NCBI GenBank assembly: GCA_021286855.1
Contig: JAJTBO010000001.1
Coordinates: forward strand, 485,238-549,237
Length of the DNA: 64,000 nucleotides
Source: Hyphomicrobiales bacterium
Lineage (GTDB): Bacteria; Pseudomonadota; Alphaproteobacteria; Rhizobiales; Ancalomicrobiaceae
Direction: 5' to 3'
The notes below the pieces were generated by a model. The model was not told where the DNA came from. It made no database searches and saw nothing but the letters and a program-made list of their open reading frames with translations. Positions 10,431-22,985 of this stretch are shown here, piece after piece. A program made the position numbers and the translations under genes. Numbering within the stretch: position 1 is the stretch's first letter; every line of letters begins with the position of its first letter.

Positions 10431-11123
10431 ATGACCGCCCTTCCCCCCGTCATCGCCCCGTCGATCCTCTCCGCCGACTTCGCGCGTCTGGGCGAGGAGG
10501 TGACCAATGTCCTCGCCGCCGGGGCCGACTGGATCCATTTCGACGTGATGGACAACCACTACGTCCCGAACCTCACCATCGGCCCGCTGGTGCTCCAGGC
10601 GATCCGTCCGATCGTCGAGGCCCCGATCGACGTCCATCTGATGGTCGAGCCGGTCGATCGGATGATCGAGATGTTCACCGAGGCCGGCGCCGACATCGTC
10701 ACCTTCCACCCCGAAGCGAGCGGCCACGTCGACCGGTCGCTCGACCTGATCCGGAAGAAGGGCGCCAAGGCCGGTCTGGTGCTCAACCCGGCGACGCCGC
10801 TCTCCGTCCTCGACTGGGTGATGGATCGGGTCGACCTGATCCTGCTGATGTCGGTCAACCCCGGCTTCGGTGGCCAGAGCTTCATCCCGCACGTGCTGGA
10901 GAAGGCGAAGCGGGTGCGCGAGCGGATCGAGGCCTCGGGCCGCGAGATCCGGCTCGAGATCGACGGCGGCGTCAAGATCGACAACATCGCCGAGATCGCG
11001 GCGGCCGGCGTCGACGCCTTCGTCGCCGGCTCGGCGATCTTCGGCAAGCCCGACTACGCCGGCATCATCGCGAAGATGAAGGCCGAGATCGCCCGCGGCC
11101 GCGGCGAAGTCCTCGCCGTCTGA
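10431..11123 (+). CDS. rpe: Ribulose-phosphate 3-epimerase
   Basis: Interconverts ribulose-5-phosphate and xylulose-5-phosphate. 230 residues, normal length. Motifs: [14 protein letters not shown] at the N-terminus, metal/catalytic [41 protein letters not shown] and the phosphate-binding EIDGGVK and [11 protein letters not shown] at 10431 gives the conserved N-terminus; there is only a weak ribosome site. It converges on gph with a 4-base gap. In Calvin-cycle bacteria this gene is cbbE, often beside cbbZ, as here, although the two are on opposite strands. Confidence 0.96.
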   Translation: MTALPPVIAPSILSADFARLGEEVTNVLAAGADWIHFDVMDNHYVPNLTIGPLVLQAIRPIVEAPIDVHLMVEPVDRMIEMFTEAGADIVTFHPEASGHVDRSLDLIRKKGAKAGLVLNPATPLSVLDWVMDRVDLILLMSVNPGFGGQSFIPHVLEKAKRVRERIEASGREIRLEIDGGVKIDNIAEIAAAGVDAFVAGSAIFGKPDYAGIIAKMKAEIARGRGEVLAV

Positions 11124-11127
11124 AGCC

Positions 11128-11799
11128 TCACCCGACCCGGAGCCGGCCGACCGCCTCGAAGAGCTCGTCGAAGCGGTCGATCACGACATCGGGCCCGAAG
11201 CTCGCGACCGGCCGGTCGGTGTAGCCGAAGGTGACGCCGACCACCGGCACGCCGGCGGCTTGCGCCGCCTTCACGTCGTTGCCGCTGTCGCCGACCATCA
11301 CGGCGCGGGCCGCCTCGCCGCCGGCCCGTTCGATCGTGCCGAGGACGTGGCCGCCGTCCGGCTTCTTCACCGCGAAGGTGTCGCCGCCGCAGATCGCCGC
11401 GAAACGGTCGAGGAGGCCGAGCTGGCCGAGCAGCAGGCGCGACAGGCTCTCCAGCTTGTTGGTGCACACCGCCAGCCGCCAGCCGGCCGCCTCGAACCGG
11501 TCGAGCGCCGCGACCGCGCCGGGGAAGGGGCGGGAACGGACCGCTATGTTCTCTTCGTAGATCGGCAGGAAGCGGCGGAAGAGGACGTCGAGCCGTTCGG
11601 CCGAGATCTCTTCGCCGACGAGCGCGAAACCGCGCGCGATCATCGCCTTGGCGCCCGCGCCGAGCAGCGCCCCGGCGTCCTCCCGCGTCATCGCGCGCAC
11701 GCCCTCTTCGCCGAGCACGCGGTTCAGCGTCGCGATCAGATCGTCGGCGGTGTCGACGAGCGTGCCGTCGAGATCGAAGACGACGAGGGGGGCGGTCAT
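11128..11799 (-). CDS. gph: Phosphoglycolate phosphatase (HAD family)
   Basis: 223 residues, HAD superfamily. Motif I is VVFDLDGTLVDTADDL at residues 5-20, motif II lies in AVCTNK, motif III in the VKKPDGGHVL lysine region, and motif IV in MVGDSGNDVKAAQAAG. The cap region is of the helical subclass I type. Removes phosphate from 2-phosphoglycolate, made by DNA repair or RuBisCO oxygenation; substrate is inferred from sequence type and from the neighbouring rpe and rpiA, and a related sugar phosphatase cannot be excluded. Confidence 0.87.
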   Translation of the reverse strand: MTAPLVVFDLDGTLVDTADDLIATLNRVLGEEGVRAMTREDAGALLGAGAKAMIARGFALVGEEISAERLDVLFRRFLPIYEENIAVRSRPFPGAVAALDRFEAAGWRLAVCTNKLESLSRLLLGQLGLLDRFAAICGGDTFAVKKPDGGHVLGTIERAGGEAARAVMVGDSGNDVKAAQAAGVPVVGVTFGYTDRPVASFGPDVVIDRFDELFEAVGRLRVG

Positions 11800-11996
11800 G
11801 GCGGTCTCCAGGTAGGGACGAAGGCCCGCGACACTAGCCGTCGCCGGCGCGCGCGAAAACCCCGCGCCGGTCGCCTGCGTCGCATCGGCGCGCGCGCCGT
11901 CCTTCGCACTGGCGGCCCGCTCCCGTGTGCGCTATGGAGACCGGAACCGGTGGGCCGACCGGTCCGACGACACCCATCGAGGACGACGAACGAACG

Positions 11997-12689
11997 ATGA
12001 GCGCCGATCTGAAGAAGCAGGCCGCAGCCGCCGCCCTGGACTTTGTCGAGCCGGGCATGCGCCTCGGCATCGGCACCGGCTCCACCGCCGACGAATTCAC
12101 CAGGTTGCTCGGCGCGAAGGTCGCCGGTGGCTTCGACGTGGTCGGCGTGCCGACCTCCGAGCGCACCGCCGCGCTCGCCCGGTCGCTCGGCATCCGCCTC
12201 GCCACGCTCGACGAACTGCCCGAGCTCGACCTGACGATCGACGGCGCCGACGAGATCGGCCCTGCCCTCGCCCTGATCAAGGGCGGCGGCGGCGCGCATC
12301 TGCGCGAGAAGATCGTCGCCGCGGCCTCCGCCCGCATGGTGGTGATCGCCGACGCCTCCAAGGTGGTCGAGACGCTCGGCGCCTTCCCGCTGCCGATCGA
12401 GGTCAACGCCTTCGGCCTTCGCTCGACCACGCTCAAGATCGAGAAGGCCGCCGCCGCGCTCGGACTTTCCGGAGCTCTGGTCAAGCGAGTCAGGGCCGAC
12501 GGCTCGGATTTCGTCACCGACGGCGGCCATCTGATCCTCGATGCATCATTTCGCCGGATTCCCGATCCAATGAGCTTGGCGCGTGCGCTGGTGGACATCC
12601 CCGGCGTCGTCGAACACGGCCTGTTTCTCGGCATCGCCACCGCCGCGGTGGTGGCGCGCGCCGATGGGATCGACGTCCTGACGCCCTGA
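11997..12689 (+). CDS. rpiA: Ribose-5-phosphate isomerase A
   Basis: Converts ribulose-5-phosphate and ribose-5-phosphate. 230 residues. Signatures: [12 protein letters not shown] near residue 26, [18 protein letters not shown], the catalytic [28 protein letters not shown], and the C-terminal [11 protein letters not shown] and [14 protein letters not shown] at 11997 follows a GAGG; the frame is open slightly upstream without homology. Divergent from gph by about 200 bases and followed by the DUF2059 gene after 59 bases. Confidence 0.96.
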   Translation: MSADLKKQAAAAALDFVEPGMRLGIGTGSTADEFTRLLGAKVAGGFDVVGVPTSERTAALARSLGIRLATLDELPELDLTIDGADEIGPALALIKGGGGAHLREKIVAAASARMVVIADASKVVETLGAFPLPIEVNAFGLRSTTLKIEKAAAALGLSGALVKRVRADGSDFVTDGGHLILDASFRRIPDPMSLARALVDIPGVVEHGLFLGIATAAVVARADGIDVLTP

Positions 12690-12748
12690 CCGCCCTCTTC
12701 GACGATTCTCGCCGATCGTCCCCTCAGGAAAAGCAACCGGAGCCACCG

Positions 12749-13246
12749 ATGACCCATTCGCTCGCTTCCCGCCTCGCCGCCGCCGCTCTCGTCTTCGGCC
12801 TCGCCGTCCCGGCCTTCGCCGAAGACTACACGGCCGACCACATGGCGGCCGCCAAGGCGGCGATCGCCGCGAGCCACGTCAGCGACGGCCTCGACGACAT
12901 CCTGATCGGCATCGCCCAGCAGACCAAGGCGCTGCTCGTCCGCACCAACCCGGCCCAGTCCGACGCCATCGACAAGCTGGTGAACGCCGCCGCGCTCGAG
13001 CTCGCCTCCAAGCGGCCCGAGCTCGACAAGCAGATCCAGGAGGTCTGGGCCGCCCGCTTCACCAAGGAAGAGCTGCAGAAGATCGCCGAGTTCTACAACT
13101 CTCCGGTCGGGCAGAAGCTCTCCAAGGAGACCGCCGGCATGGTCCAGATGAGCGGCATCGCCGCCCAGGTCTGGCAGCACAAGATCGGCGGCGAGATGCT
13201 CGCCAAGGTGCGCGAGGCCGCCAAGGCCAAGGGCATCGCGCTCTGA
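12749..13246 (+). CDS. Secreted DUF2059 protein
   Basis: 165 residues: signal peptide to about residue 25 (AVPAFAED), then a helical DUF2059 domain with EVWAARFTKEELQKIAEFYNS and PVGQKLSKETAGMVQM, the diagnostic region of the family. Predicted periplasmic; function unknown in the family. GGAG precedes the start codon. Lies between rpiA and gor on the same strand with short gaps (59 and 53 bases), an order seen in other alphaproteobacteria, so all three may share a transcript. Confidence 0.85.
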   Translation: MTHSLASRLAAAALVFGLAVPAFAEDYTADHMAAAKAAIAASHVSDGLDDILIGIAQQTKALLVRTNPAQSDAIDKLVNAAALELASKRPELDKQIQEVWAARFTKEELQKIAEFYNSPVGQKLSKETAGMVQMSGIAAQVWQHKIGGEMLAKVREAAKAKGIAL

Positions 13247-13299
13247 GCGCGTCTCCGGTCGAGTCGTCCGCCGCATCCTTTCCGAACCGGGAGTGAGCC

Positions 13300-14667
13300 A
13301 TGGAGTTCGATCGGGACCTCTTCGTGATCGGCGCGGGTTCGGGCGGCGTGCGCGCCGCCCGCATCGCCGCCTCGCACGGCGCGCGCGTCTCGGTCGCCGA
13401 GGACGATCGCGTCGGCGGAACCTGCGTCATCCGCGGCTGCGTGCCCAAGAAGTTGATGGTCTACGCCGCCCGCTTCGCCGACGACTTCGCCGACGCGCGA
13501 GGGTTCGGCTGGGACGTCGGCGCGGCCAGCCACGACTGGGCGGCGCTGATCGCCGCCAAGGATCGCGAGATCGCCCGGCTCGAAGGCCTCTACGCCGCCA
13601 ATCTCGAACGCTCCGGCGTCGAGATCCTGCGCGGCCGCGCTCGACTCGACGGGCCGAACCGCGTCCGCCTCTCTGACGGCAGGGTCTTCACCGCCCGCCA
13701 CGTGCTGATCGCCACCGGCGGCCGGCCGGTGCGGGACGGCGGCTTTCCCGGCTCCGAACTCGCCGCGGTCTCCGACGACCTGTTCCACTGGCCGACCCGT
13801 CCGAACCGACTGGTGGTGGTCGGCGGCGCCTATATCGCGCTCGAATTCGCTTCGCTCTTCGCCGGGCTCGGTTCGAAGGTGACGGTGCTCTATCGCGGCG
13901 CGGAGATCCTGCGCGGCTTCGATCTCGAGGTGCGCCGCCATCTCCACGCCGCGCTCGTCGCGCGGGGCGTCGACATCGTCACCAGCGACACGCCGTCGCG
14001 GCTCGAGGCGTCCGCCGACGGCTTGCGCCTGGAGACCGCCGCCGGCCGCCTGATCGCGGCCGACCGGGTGCTGCTCGCCATCGGACGCCGTCCGGCCACC
14101 GACGATCTCGGCCTCGACACGATCGATCTGACGCTCGCGCCCGATGGAACCATTCCCGTCGCCGGCGCGGCGACCACGGCGCTGCCCTGGCTCCACGCCG
14201 TCGGCGACGTCACCGGCCGCGCCGCGCTGACGCCGGTGGCGATTCGCGACGGCCACGCCTTCGCCGACATCGTCTTCGGCGGCATGAGACGCGACGTCGC
14301 GCACGACCTGATCCCGACCGCGATCTTCACCACGCCGGAGGTCGGGACCGTCGGCGCGGGCGAGGAGGAGATGCGCGAGCGGGGGATCGCCCATCTCGTC
14401 TTCCGCTCGACCTTTCGTCCGATGCGCGCCACCCTCGCCGGACGCGAGGAGCGCACCTTGATGAAGATCCTGGTCGACGCCGCCGACGATCGCGTCCTCG
14501 GCGTTCACGTCGTCGGTCCCGATGCCGCCGAGATGATCCAGCTGGTCGCGGTGGCGATGCGGATGGGCGCGACCAAGGCCGATTTCGACCGCACCATGGC
14601 GCTCCACCCGTCCGCGGCGGAAGAACTTGTGACAATGCGTCAGGCCGCCGCCCGCTGGGCGCCCTGA
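13300..14667 (+). CDS. gor: Glutathione reductase
   Basis: FAD-dependent NADPH:glutathione disulphide oxidoreductase. 455 residues. The FAD fold VIGAGSGGVRAARIAASHGA, redox-active disulphide GTCVIRGCVPKK (about residues 43-54), second nucleotide fold VVVGGAYIALEFASLFAG, FAD-binding AVGDVTGRAALTPVA and the C-terminal proton-donor histidine in MALHPSAAEE are all visible. The third Gly of the NADPH fold is Ala (GGAY rather than GGGY), a mild variation. It supplies reduced glutathione, which fits with the formaldehyde module nearby. Confidence 0.95.
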   Translation: MEFDRDLFVIGAGSGGVRAARIAASHGARVSVAEDDRVGGTCVIRGCVPKKLMVYAARFADDFADARGFGWDVGAASHDWAALIAAKDREIARLEGLYAANLERSGVEILRGRARLDGPNRVRLSDGRVFTARHVLIATGGRPVRDGGFPGSELAAVSDDLFHWPTRPNRLVVVGGAYIALEFASLFAGLGSKVTVLYRGAEILRGFDLEVRRHLHAALVARGVDIVTSDTPSRLEASADGLRLETAAGRLIAADRVLLAIGRRPATDDLGLDTIDLTLAPDGTIPVAGAATTALPWLHAVGDVTGRAALTPVAIRDGHAFADIVFGGMRRDVAHDLIPTAIFTTPEVGTVGAGEEEMRERGIAHLVFRSTFRPMRATLAGREERTLMKILVDAADDRVLGVHVVGPDAAEMIQLVAVAMRMGATKADFDRTMALHPSAAEELVTMRQAAARWAP

Positions 14668-14971
14668 TCGAGGGCTCCATCTCGGAAAAACGTCGACTTT
14701 CGGCGATGGCGCGACGATTTGACCGCCACTGCGCCCGAGGCTATTTTGCCGCGCGTCGCCGAGGGGCGGTCCGAAGACCGCGCCGCTGGGGCGAACCGGG
14801 GGGCGAGCGCACACGATCTCGTTGACGATGGGACGGACCGATCCGCCGAAGCAGGCGGTAGCCGGCGACCGGTCCCGAACGACCCGACCGATCGGGGACG
14901 CCGCGGCGACGCCCGCGCCCCACCGTGGTCGACGATCCTCCGCCCTCGCATCACCTCCTCGAGGAGGGGCC
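14668..14971 (+). other. Long untranslated region before kup, no gene seen
   Basis: About 300 GC-rich bases with no supported reading frame. Local hairpins are possible (GCGGTC/GACCGC near 14770; GTCCC/GGGAC around 14875-14905). Just before kup, CCTCCTC (14954-14960) is the exact complement of the ribosome site GAGGAGG (14961-14967), so the site could be masked. I do not recognise a known riboswitch. Confidence 0.35.
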
Positions 14972-16954
14972 ATGGCCCAAGACCATCAGGAACACCCGTC
15001 GATCGAGACCGCGCCCGACGCCGAACCGGTCGCGGCCGTCGAAGCGGAAGCGGCGGAACACGACGAAGGCTCCGCCACGGGTCATGCGCCTCACGTCGCC
15101 GGCCACGCGCACGGCCACGCCGGCACGCTCGCCGCGCTCGGCATCGTCTTCGGCGACATCGGCACGTCGCCGATCTACACCCTCGGCACCGCCTTCAAGG
15201 TCGGCGTCATCCAGCCGGTTCCCGCCGACGTCCTCGGCTTCCTGTCGCTGATGATCTGGTCGCTGATCATCGTCGTGGGCATCTGGTACGCGATCTTCAT
15301 CATGCGCGCCGACAATCGCGGCGAGGGCGGCATCTTCGCCCTGATGGCGCTCGCCCATCGCGCCCGCCCCGAACTCGGGACGCTGATCGCCGTGCTCGGC
15401 ATCATCGGCGCCTCGCTGTTCTACGGCGATGCGGTGATCACCCCGGCGATCTCGGTGCTCTCGGCGGTGGAAGGCATCGCCGTCGCCGCGCCGGCGCTCG
15501 AACACGTCGTCCTGCCGCTCGCGGTGGTCATCCTGACGACGCTCTTCGCCGTCCAGCGCGGCGGCGCCTCGAAGGTCGGCGGCTGGTTCGGGCCGATCAT
15601 GCTCGGCTGGTTCGGCCTGCTCGCCGTCCTCGGCGTCAAGCAGATCATGCTCTATCCCGGCGTCGTCGCCGCGCTCGATCCGCGTTGGGGCGTCGCCTTC
15701 CTCTTCGCCGGCGGCTGGCACGTCTTCGCCATCCTCGCCGTCGCCGTCCTCGCCGTCACCGGCGCCGAGGCGCTCTACGCCGACATGGGCCACGTCGGCC
15801 GCGATTCGGTGCGCAGGGCCTTCGGCTATGTCGTCGTGCCCTCGCTGGTCCTGGTCTACATGGGCCAGGGCGCCCAGGCGCTCGCCGATCCGTTGCACGG
15901 CCACGACGATCCCTTCTTCCAGATGGTCGGCCCGCATTTCCAGCCGGCGTTGATCCTCTTCGCCACCATCGCCACCGTCATCGCCTCGCAGGCGGTGATC
16001 TCCGGCGCCTTCACGGTGACCCATCAGGCCGCCCATCTCGGCTTCTGGCCGCGCACCGACACCCGCCACACCTCCGCCTCCGAACGCGGTCAGGTCTATG
16101 TGCCGGTCGTCAACATGGTGCTGTTCATCGCCGTCATCGCGATCGTGCTGATGTTCCAGAAGTCGGAGAAGCTCGCCGAGGCCTACGGCTTCTCGGTCAC
16201 CGGCACCATGGTCGTGACCTCGATGCTCGCCTTCCTGGTGGCGCGCGGCGTCTGGGGTTGGCCGCTGTGGCGGGCGATCCCGACCGTCGCCTTCTTCATG
16301 CTGTTCGACGTCGGCTTCTTCCTGTCCTGCGCCACCAAGCTGCTGCACGGCGCGTGGCTGCCGCTGGTCATCGGCATGATCCTGGTGGTGATCATGGCCG
16401 CTTGGCGGATGGGCCGGCTCCGGCTCGCCGCGCGTCGGCGTCACGAAGGCGTGCCGATCAAGATCGCGCTTTCGGCGCTCAGGAGCCCGCGCATCGAACA
16501 CGTGCGCGGCACCGCGGTCTACATGATGGAAGATCCGGCGCTCGCCCCGCGCTCCTTCCTGCACAACCTGAAGCACAACAAGTGCGCCCACCAGCAGATC
16601 GTCTTCATGTCGATCCAGACCACCGAGGAGCCCTGGGTGGCCGAAGACGAGCGCGTCGCCGTCGAGACCCTCGGCGAGGCGATCGCTCTGATCAAGGTGC
16701 GCTTCGGCTTCATGGAGACGCCGGACGTGCCGACCGCGGTCAAGGCGTCCGAGGCGATGGGCGTCCACGTCGACAAGAAGGATCTGTCCTTCTTCGTCTC
16801 CCGCGCCCATCTCGTCGACGGCGACGAGCGTGGCGTGTGGACCTGGCTGCGCGGCCTGTTCATCTTCCTCTATCGCAACCAGGCGGATCCGGCCGAGTAC
16901 TACCAGATCCCGCCCGGCCGCGTCGTCGACCTCGGCGCGCAGATCACCATCTGA
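14972..16954 (+). CDS. kup: Kup-family low-affinity potassium transporter
   Basis: 660 residues, inner-membrane K+/H+ symporter. After a ~50-residue His/Ala/Glu-rich N-terminal extension comes the family start LAALGIVFGDIGTSPIYTLG, then about 12 membrane segments with GDAVITPAISVLSAVEG and the GAEALYADMGHVG signature, and a cytosolic C-terminal domain from about residue 500. The start at 14972 is fixed by GAGGAGG. The histidine-rich N-terminus (GHAPHVAGHAHGHAG) is longer than in E. coli Kup and may bind metal. A terminator follows. Confidence 0.95.
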   Translation: MAQDHQEHPSIETAPDAEPVAAVEAEAAEHDEGSATGHAPHVAGHAHGHAGTLAALGIVFGDIGTSPIYTLGTAFKVGVIQPVPADVLGFLSLMIWSLIIVVGIWYAIFIMRADNRGEGGIFALMALAHRARPELGTLIAVLGIIGASLFYGDAVITPAISVLSAVEGIAVAAPALEHVVLPLAVVILTTLFAVQRGGASKVGGWFGPIMLGWFGLLAVLGVKQIMLYPGVVAALDPRWGVAFLFAGGWHVFAILAVAVLAVTGAEALYADMGHVGRDSVRRAFGYVVVPSLVLVYMGQGAQALADPLHGHDDPFFQMVGPHFQPALILFATIATVIASQAVISGAFTVTHQAAHLGFWPRTDTRHTSASERGQVYVPVVNMVLFIAVIAIVLMFQKSEKLAEAYGFSVTGTMVVTSMLAFLVARGVWGWPLWRAIPTVAFFMLFDVGFFLSCATKLLHGAWLPLVIGMILVVIMAAWRMGRLRLAARRRHEGVPIKIALSALRSPRIEHVRGTAVYMMEDPALAPRSFLHNLKHNKCAHQQIVFMSIQTTEEPWVAEDERVAVETLGEAIALIKVRFGFMETPDVPTAVKASEAMGVHVDKKDLSFFVSRAHLVDGDERGVWTWLRGLFIFLYRNQADPAEYYQIPPGRVVDLGAQITI

Positions 16955-16977
16955 CGCGGCTTCGCGCGAAGACGAAA

Positions 16978-17007
16978 AGCCCCGGCGATCGCTCGCCGGG
17001 GCTTTCG
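16978..17007. terminator. Bidirectional terminator between kup and DUF2892 gene
   Basis: Perfect 10-bp stem AGCCCCGGCG (16978-16987) / CGCCGGGGCT (16994-17003), loop ATCGCT, T-rich on the plus side and GAAAA before the stem, which gives a T-run for minus-strand transcripts. Serves the two convergent genes. Confidence 0.85.
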
Positions 17008-17029
17008 CGTTTCGGTCCGCCCGAAGCGA

Positions 17030-17233
17030 TCACTCGAAGGCGCAACCCGGCTTGAAGCCGAGCTTCTTGAGGACGACGGCGAGCGGGCAGAAGCCGGTGA
17101 AGGCGGCCTGCAGCAGGTTCAGGCCGACGAAGGCGGTCAGGAACAGCCAGTAGACGTGAACCTTCACGCCGAGCGCCAGCGAAACCAGGATGACGAGGCC
17201 GGCGAAGGCCATGACGACGCGATCGATGCTCAT
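17030..17233 (-). CDS. DUF2892 (YgaP-like) small membrane protein
   Basis: 67 residues with two transmembrane segments (about 7-25 and 28-48) and the DUF2892 pattern LNLLQAAFTGFCPLAVVLKKLGFKPGC. The family is the membrane part of YgaP-type rhodaneses and is often linked to sulphide or sulfane-sulphur handling and to ArsR-type regulators such as BigR; the two conserved Cys near the C-terminus (FCPL and PGC) are kept. GAGGAG lies before the ATG. Divergent from the RND efflux genes across an AT-rich inverted repeat. Confidence 0.85.
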   Translation of the reverse strand: MSIDRVVMAFAGLVILVSLALGVKVHVYWLFLTAFVGLNLLQAAFTGFCPLAVVLKKLGFKPGCAFE

Positions 17234-17314
17234 GAATGTCTCCTCTGGGAGGGCGGAAAACCGCCGCGAAAGCGCGATAGACGCGATCCTTCGAGACGTC
17301 GGATCTCGAAAGGG

Positions 17315-17359
17315 GTATATATGGAGCCTTGCTGGATTAGCAACGACTAATATATATAC
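17315..17359. promoter_or_regulatory. AT-rich divergent promoter/operator region
   Basis: GTATATAT (17315-17322) and ATATATAC (17352-17359) form an inverted repeat around a second one, TTGCT (17329-17333) / AGCAA (17339-17343). In such a GC-rich genome this island must hold the promoters of the divergent DUF2892 and RND genes and probably a repressor site. AT-rich palindromes before DUF2892 genes are typical of BigR/SqrR-like regulators, but none is encoded here. Confidence 0.55.
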
Positions 17360-17459
17360 GCCCTGAATGAATCGCGCGGGCGTCCGAACGACGCCCCGCG
17401 GTTTTGCTTTGTCGACCGCGTTCCGGTGAGGGCGCGGCTCTCCAGGAGATCCGGGACGC

Positions 17460-18502
17460 ATGCCCCTGTCGATCGACGCCCGCCCCCATCGTCGCCACGC
17501 CGCGTCGGCGCGCGGCCTCTTCGCTCTCGCCGCGGCCCTCGCCGCGGGTCTGGTTTCCCTTCCCGCCGCCCGCGCCGGCGACGTGGTGACGGTCGCCTCC
17601 GTCGCCGTCGACGACGCCAAGGAGGTGTTGGCGACGGTGGAGAGCGTGCGCAGCCCGCAGGCCCGCGCCCGCATCGGCGGCACGCTGACCGCCGTGAACG
17701 TGGTCGAGGGCGACGCCGTCAAGAAGGGCGACGTGCTCGCGGTCGTCGCGGACACCAAGCTGCGCCTGCAGCTGACCGCCGCCGAGGCCCGCATCGGCGC
17801 CCTCGTCGCCAAGCTCGACCTGATCCAGACGGAGTACGAGCGCGTCAAGCAGCTGCGCGCCACCGGCGCCGCGCCGCAGTCGCGCCTCGACGACGCCGAA
17901 ACCCAGATGGTCGTCACCAAGGCCGAAATCGCCGCCGCCCGCGCCGACAAGTCGGTGATCGAGGAGCAGGTGGTCGAGGGCAACGTGCTCGCCCCCGACG
18001 ACGGCCGCATCCTCAAGGTCTCCGCCGTCGCCGGTCAGGTGGTGATGCCGGGCGAGCCGATCGCCTCGATGGCCATCGCCAACTACATCCTGAAGCTCCG
18101 CCTGCCCGAGCGCCACGCCCGCTTCATGCACGAGGGCGACGAGGTGCTGATCGCCGGCCGCGGCCTCGACCGCAACTCCGACGCCCACATGACCAAGGGC
18201 AAGATCGTCCGCGTCTATCCCGAGCTCGACCAGGGCCGCGTCGTCGCCGACGCCGAGGCCGGCGTGGTCGGCGACTATTTCGTCGGCGAGCGCGTCTCCG
18301 TCTTCGTCGCCACCGGCAAGCGCGACACCATCGTGGTGCCGGAGGATGCGGTGATCCTGCGTGAGGGCCTGACCTTCGTCCGCCTCGAGGGCGTGGGCGA
18401 GGTCCCGGTTCAGACCGGTCCGAAGCACGTCGCCCTCGACGGCAAGGCGCCCGGCGTCGAGATCCTCACCGGCCTGAAGGTCGGCGACAAGGTGGTGCGT
18501 CC

Positions 18503-18506
<4 letters not shown>
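17460..18506 (+). CDS. RND efflux periplasmic adaptor (membrane fusion protein)
   Basis: 348 residues. A signal sequence to about residue 39 (AARAGD), then a lipoyl/hairpin/beta-barrel adaptor: lipoyl half GGTLTAVNVVEGDAVKKGDVL, coiled hairpin with LDLIQTEYERVKQLRATGAAPQSRLDDAE, second lipoyl half APDDGRILKVSAVAGQVVMPGEPI and barrel region near 215-300. It connects the RND pump to an outer-membrane channel, which is not encoded nearby. Its stop overlaps the pump start in ATGA, so the two are coupled. Substrate unknown. Confidence 0.92.
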
Positions 18507-21760
<3,254 letters not shown>

Positions 21761-21778
21761 CCCCTCGCGGGTCGACGA

Positions 21779-21820
21779 CGAGAAGGGCCCCGGAACCTGG
21801 TTCCGGGGCCCTTCTCGTTT
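21779..21820. terminator. Long perfect terminator between RND pump and GntR gene
   Basis: An 18-bp perfect stem (21779-21796 with 21800-21817), 3-base loop, then TTT; symmetric enough to work for both convergent genes. Confidence 0.9.
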
Positions 21821-21841
21821 CATCGTCTCGATCGGTTCGGC

Positions 21842-22549
21842 TCAGCCGACGAACAGCTCCGGCCGCGCGTCGGCGAAGGCGCGCAGCATCGCCGCATATT
21901 CGGAGACGTGGCGGGTCATCTCCCGCGCCGCCGCCTCGCCGTCGCGCGCCTCGAGCGCCGCGACGATCCGGATGTGTCCTTCATAGGACCCCCGGACCGA
22001 CTTGACGTCCGGCCGAAACAGCTCGTGGCACCGCTTCACCGTCGCCAGACCGATGTCGATCTGATGGGCCACCTGCGGGAAGGGCAGGGCCCGCGCGATG
22101 GCGAGATGGAAGTCCTGGTCGAGCCCGTAGTAGCGGCCGAGGTTCTCCGCCGCGAGTGAAGCCTCCTGCGCTTCCAGGATGCGCTTCAGCGTGAGCAACA
22201 GGATGTCGGTGCCCTCTTCGGCGAGCCGGCGCACCGCCGCCGCCTCGAGCGCGCCGCGCACGAACAGGCTCTCGGTCATCGCGCCCAATCTCAGGCGTGC
22301 GACGTAGGACCCGCGTTGCGGATAGATCTCGACGAGCCCTTCCTGCTCGAGCCGCGTCAACGCCGCCGTCACCGGCTGCTTCGACACGCCGAGTTTCTCA
22401 CACACTTCGACCTTGTCGATGAACATGCCCGGCTGCATGCGGAAAGACAGAATTTCTTCCCGCAACCAGGAGTAGGCTCGTTCCGATTTGCGAAGGACGG
22501 TCCCGCCGTCGTCTTCCGCCCCCATGGGTTGTCTGGCGCCTCTGAGCAT
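21842..22549 (-). CDS. GntR/FadR-family transcriptional regulator
   Basis: 235 residues. N-terminal winged helix with YSWLREEILSFRMQPGMFID and the recognition helix KLGVSKQPVTAALTRLEQEGLVEI, followed by an all-helical FCD effector domain (about residues 90-225) with DQDFHLAIARA and the metal-binding histidines in SYEGHIRIVAAL and MTRHVSEYAAML. AGGAGG sits before the ATG at 22549. The effector is unknown; FCD proteins usually sense small carboxylic acids. It is divergent from the DAHP synthase gene, with no clear target next door. Confidence 0.9.
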   Translation of the reverse strand: MLRGARQPMGAEDDGGTVLRKSERAYSWLREEILSFRMQPGMFIDKVEVCEKLGVSKQPVTAALTRLEQEGLVEIYPQRGSYVARLRLGAMTESLFVRGALEAAAVRRLAEEGTDILLLTLKRILEAQEASLAAENLGRYYGLDQDFHLAIARALPFPQVAHQIDIGLATVKRCHELFRPDVKSVRGSYEGHIRIVAALEARDGEAAAREMTRHVSEYAAMLRAFADARPELFVG

Positions 22550-22854
22550 TGGTTCCTCCTTCTCCCGCTGCGACCTCTACGGGTCCTTTTCCTCGGGAGT
22601 CTCTGCGACCGGACCGTTCGTCCGGCACGTCTGGCGTTCATGGTAGTGCAGGAATGCATTTCTTGAAATGGGAGTAATTACAGACTTTCGAGGGAATGCG
22701 CGCCCCCATGAGCAATTTCTCCGCGCGCTTCGTCGTCTTCGGCGGTATCCCATTAGTATCGGTGCGTAATCACGAAGTCGGAGCCGTATGAATGCTGACG
22801 AGATGCCTCGGCGGCGGCCCTCCGAATCGGAACGAAGGACGGAGCGCCGAGCGG

Positions 22855-22883
22855 TGGTCAAGCGGGGAGGGGGCGTGTATAAA
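22855..22883 (+). promoter_or_regulatory. Possible promoter of the DAHP synthase gene
   Basis: TATAAA at 22878-22883 with TGGTCA 17 bases upstream (22855-22860) is the best sigma-70-like pair in the 430-base gap. The leader downstream holds GCCCGC/GCGGGC next to the GGAGG, a small hairpin that may affect translation. No aromatic-codon leader peptide is seen. Confidence 0.4.
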
Positions 22884-22985
22884 CCGCCGACCCGACGGGC
22901 GGCCTGCGTCCGCCGGGACGGCAGGTCTTTCCCTGCGGATCAGACTGTAGAAGGAAGCCCGCGACGGCGGGCGGAGGATTTGGAG

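Noticed and set aside
14668..14971. Riboswitch before kup, for example of the c-di-AMP type known for potassium genes
   Set aside because: I could not find the conserved core of a known class, and c-di-AMP signalling is not expected in alphaproteobacteria.
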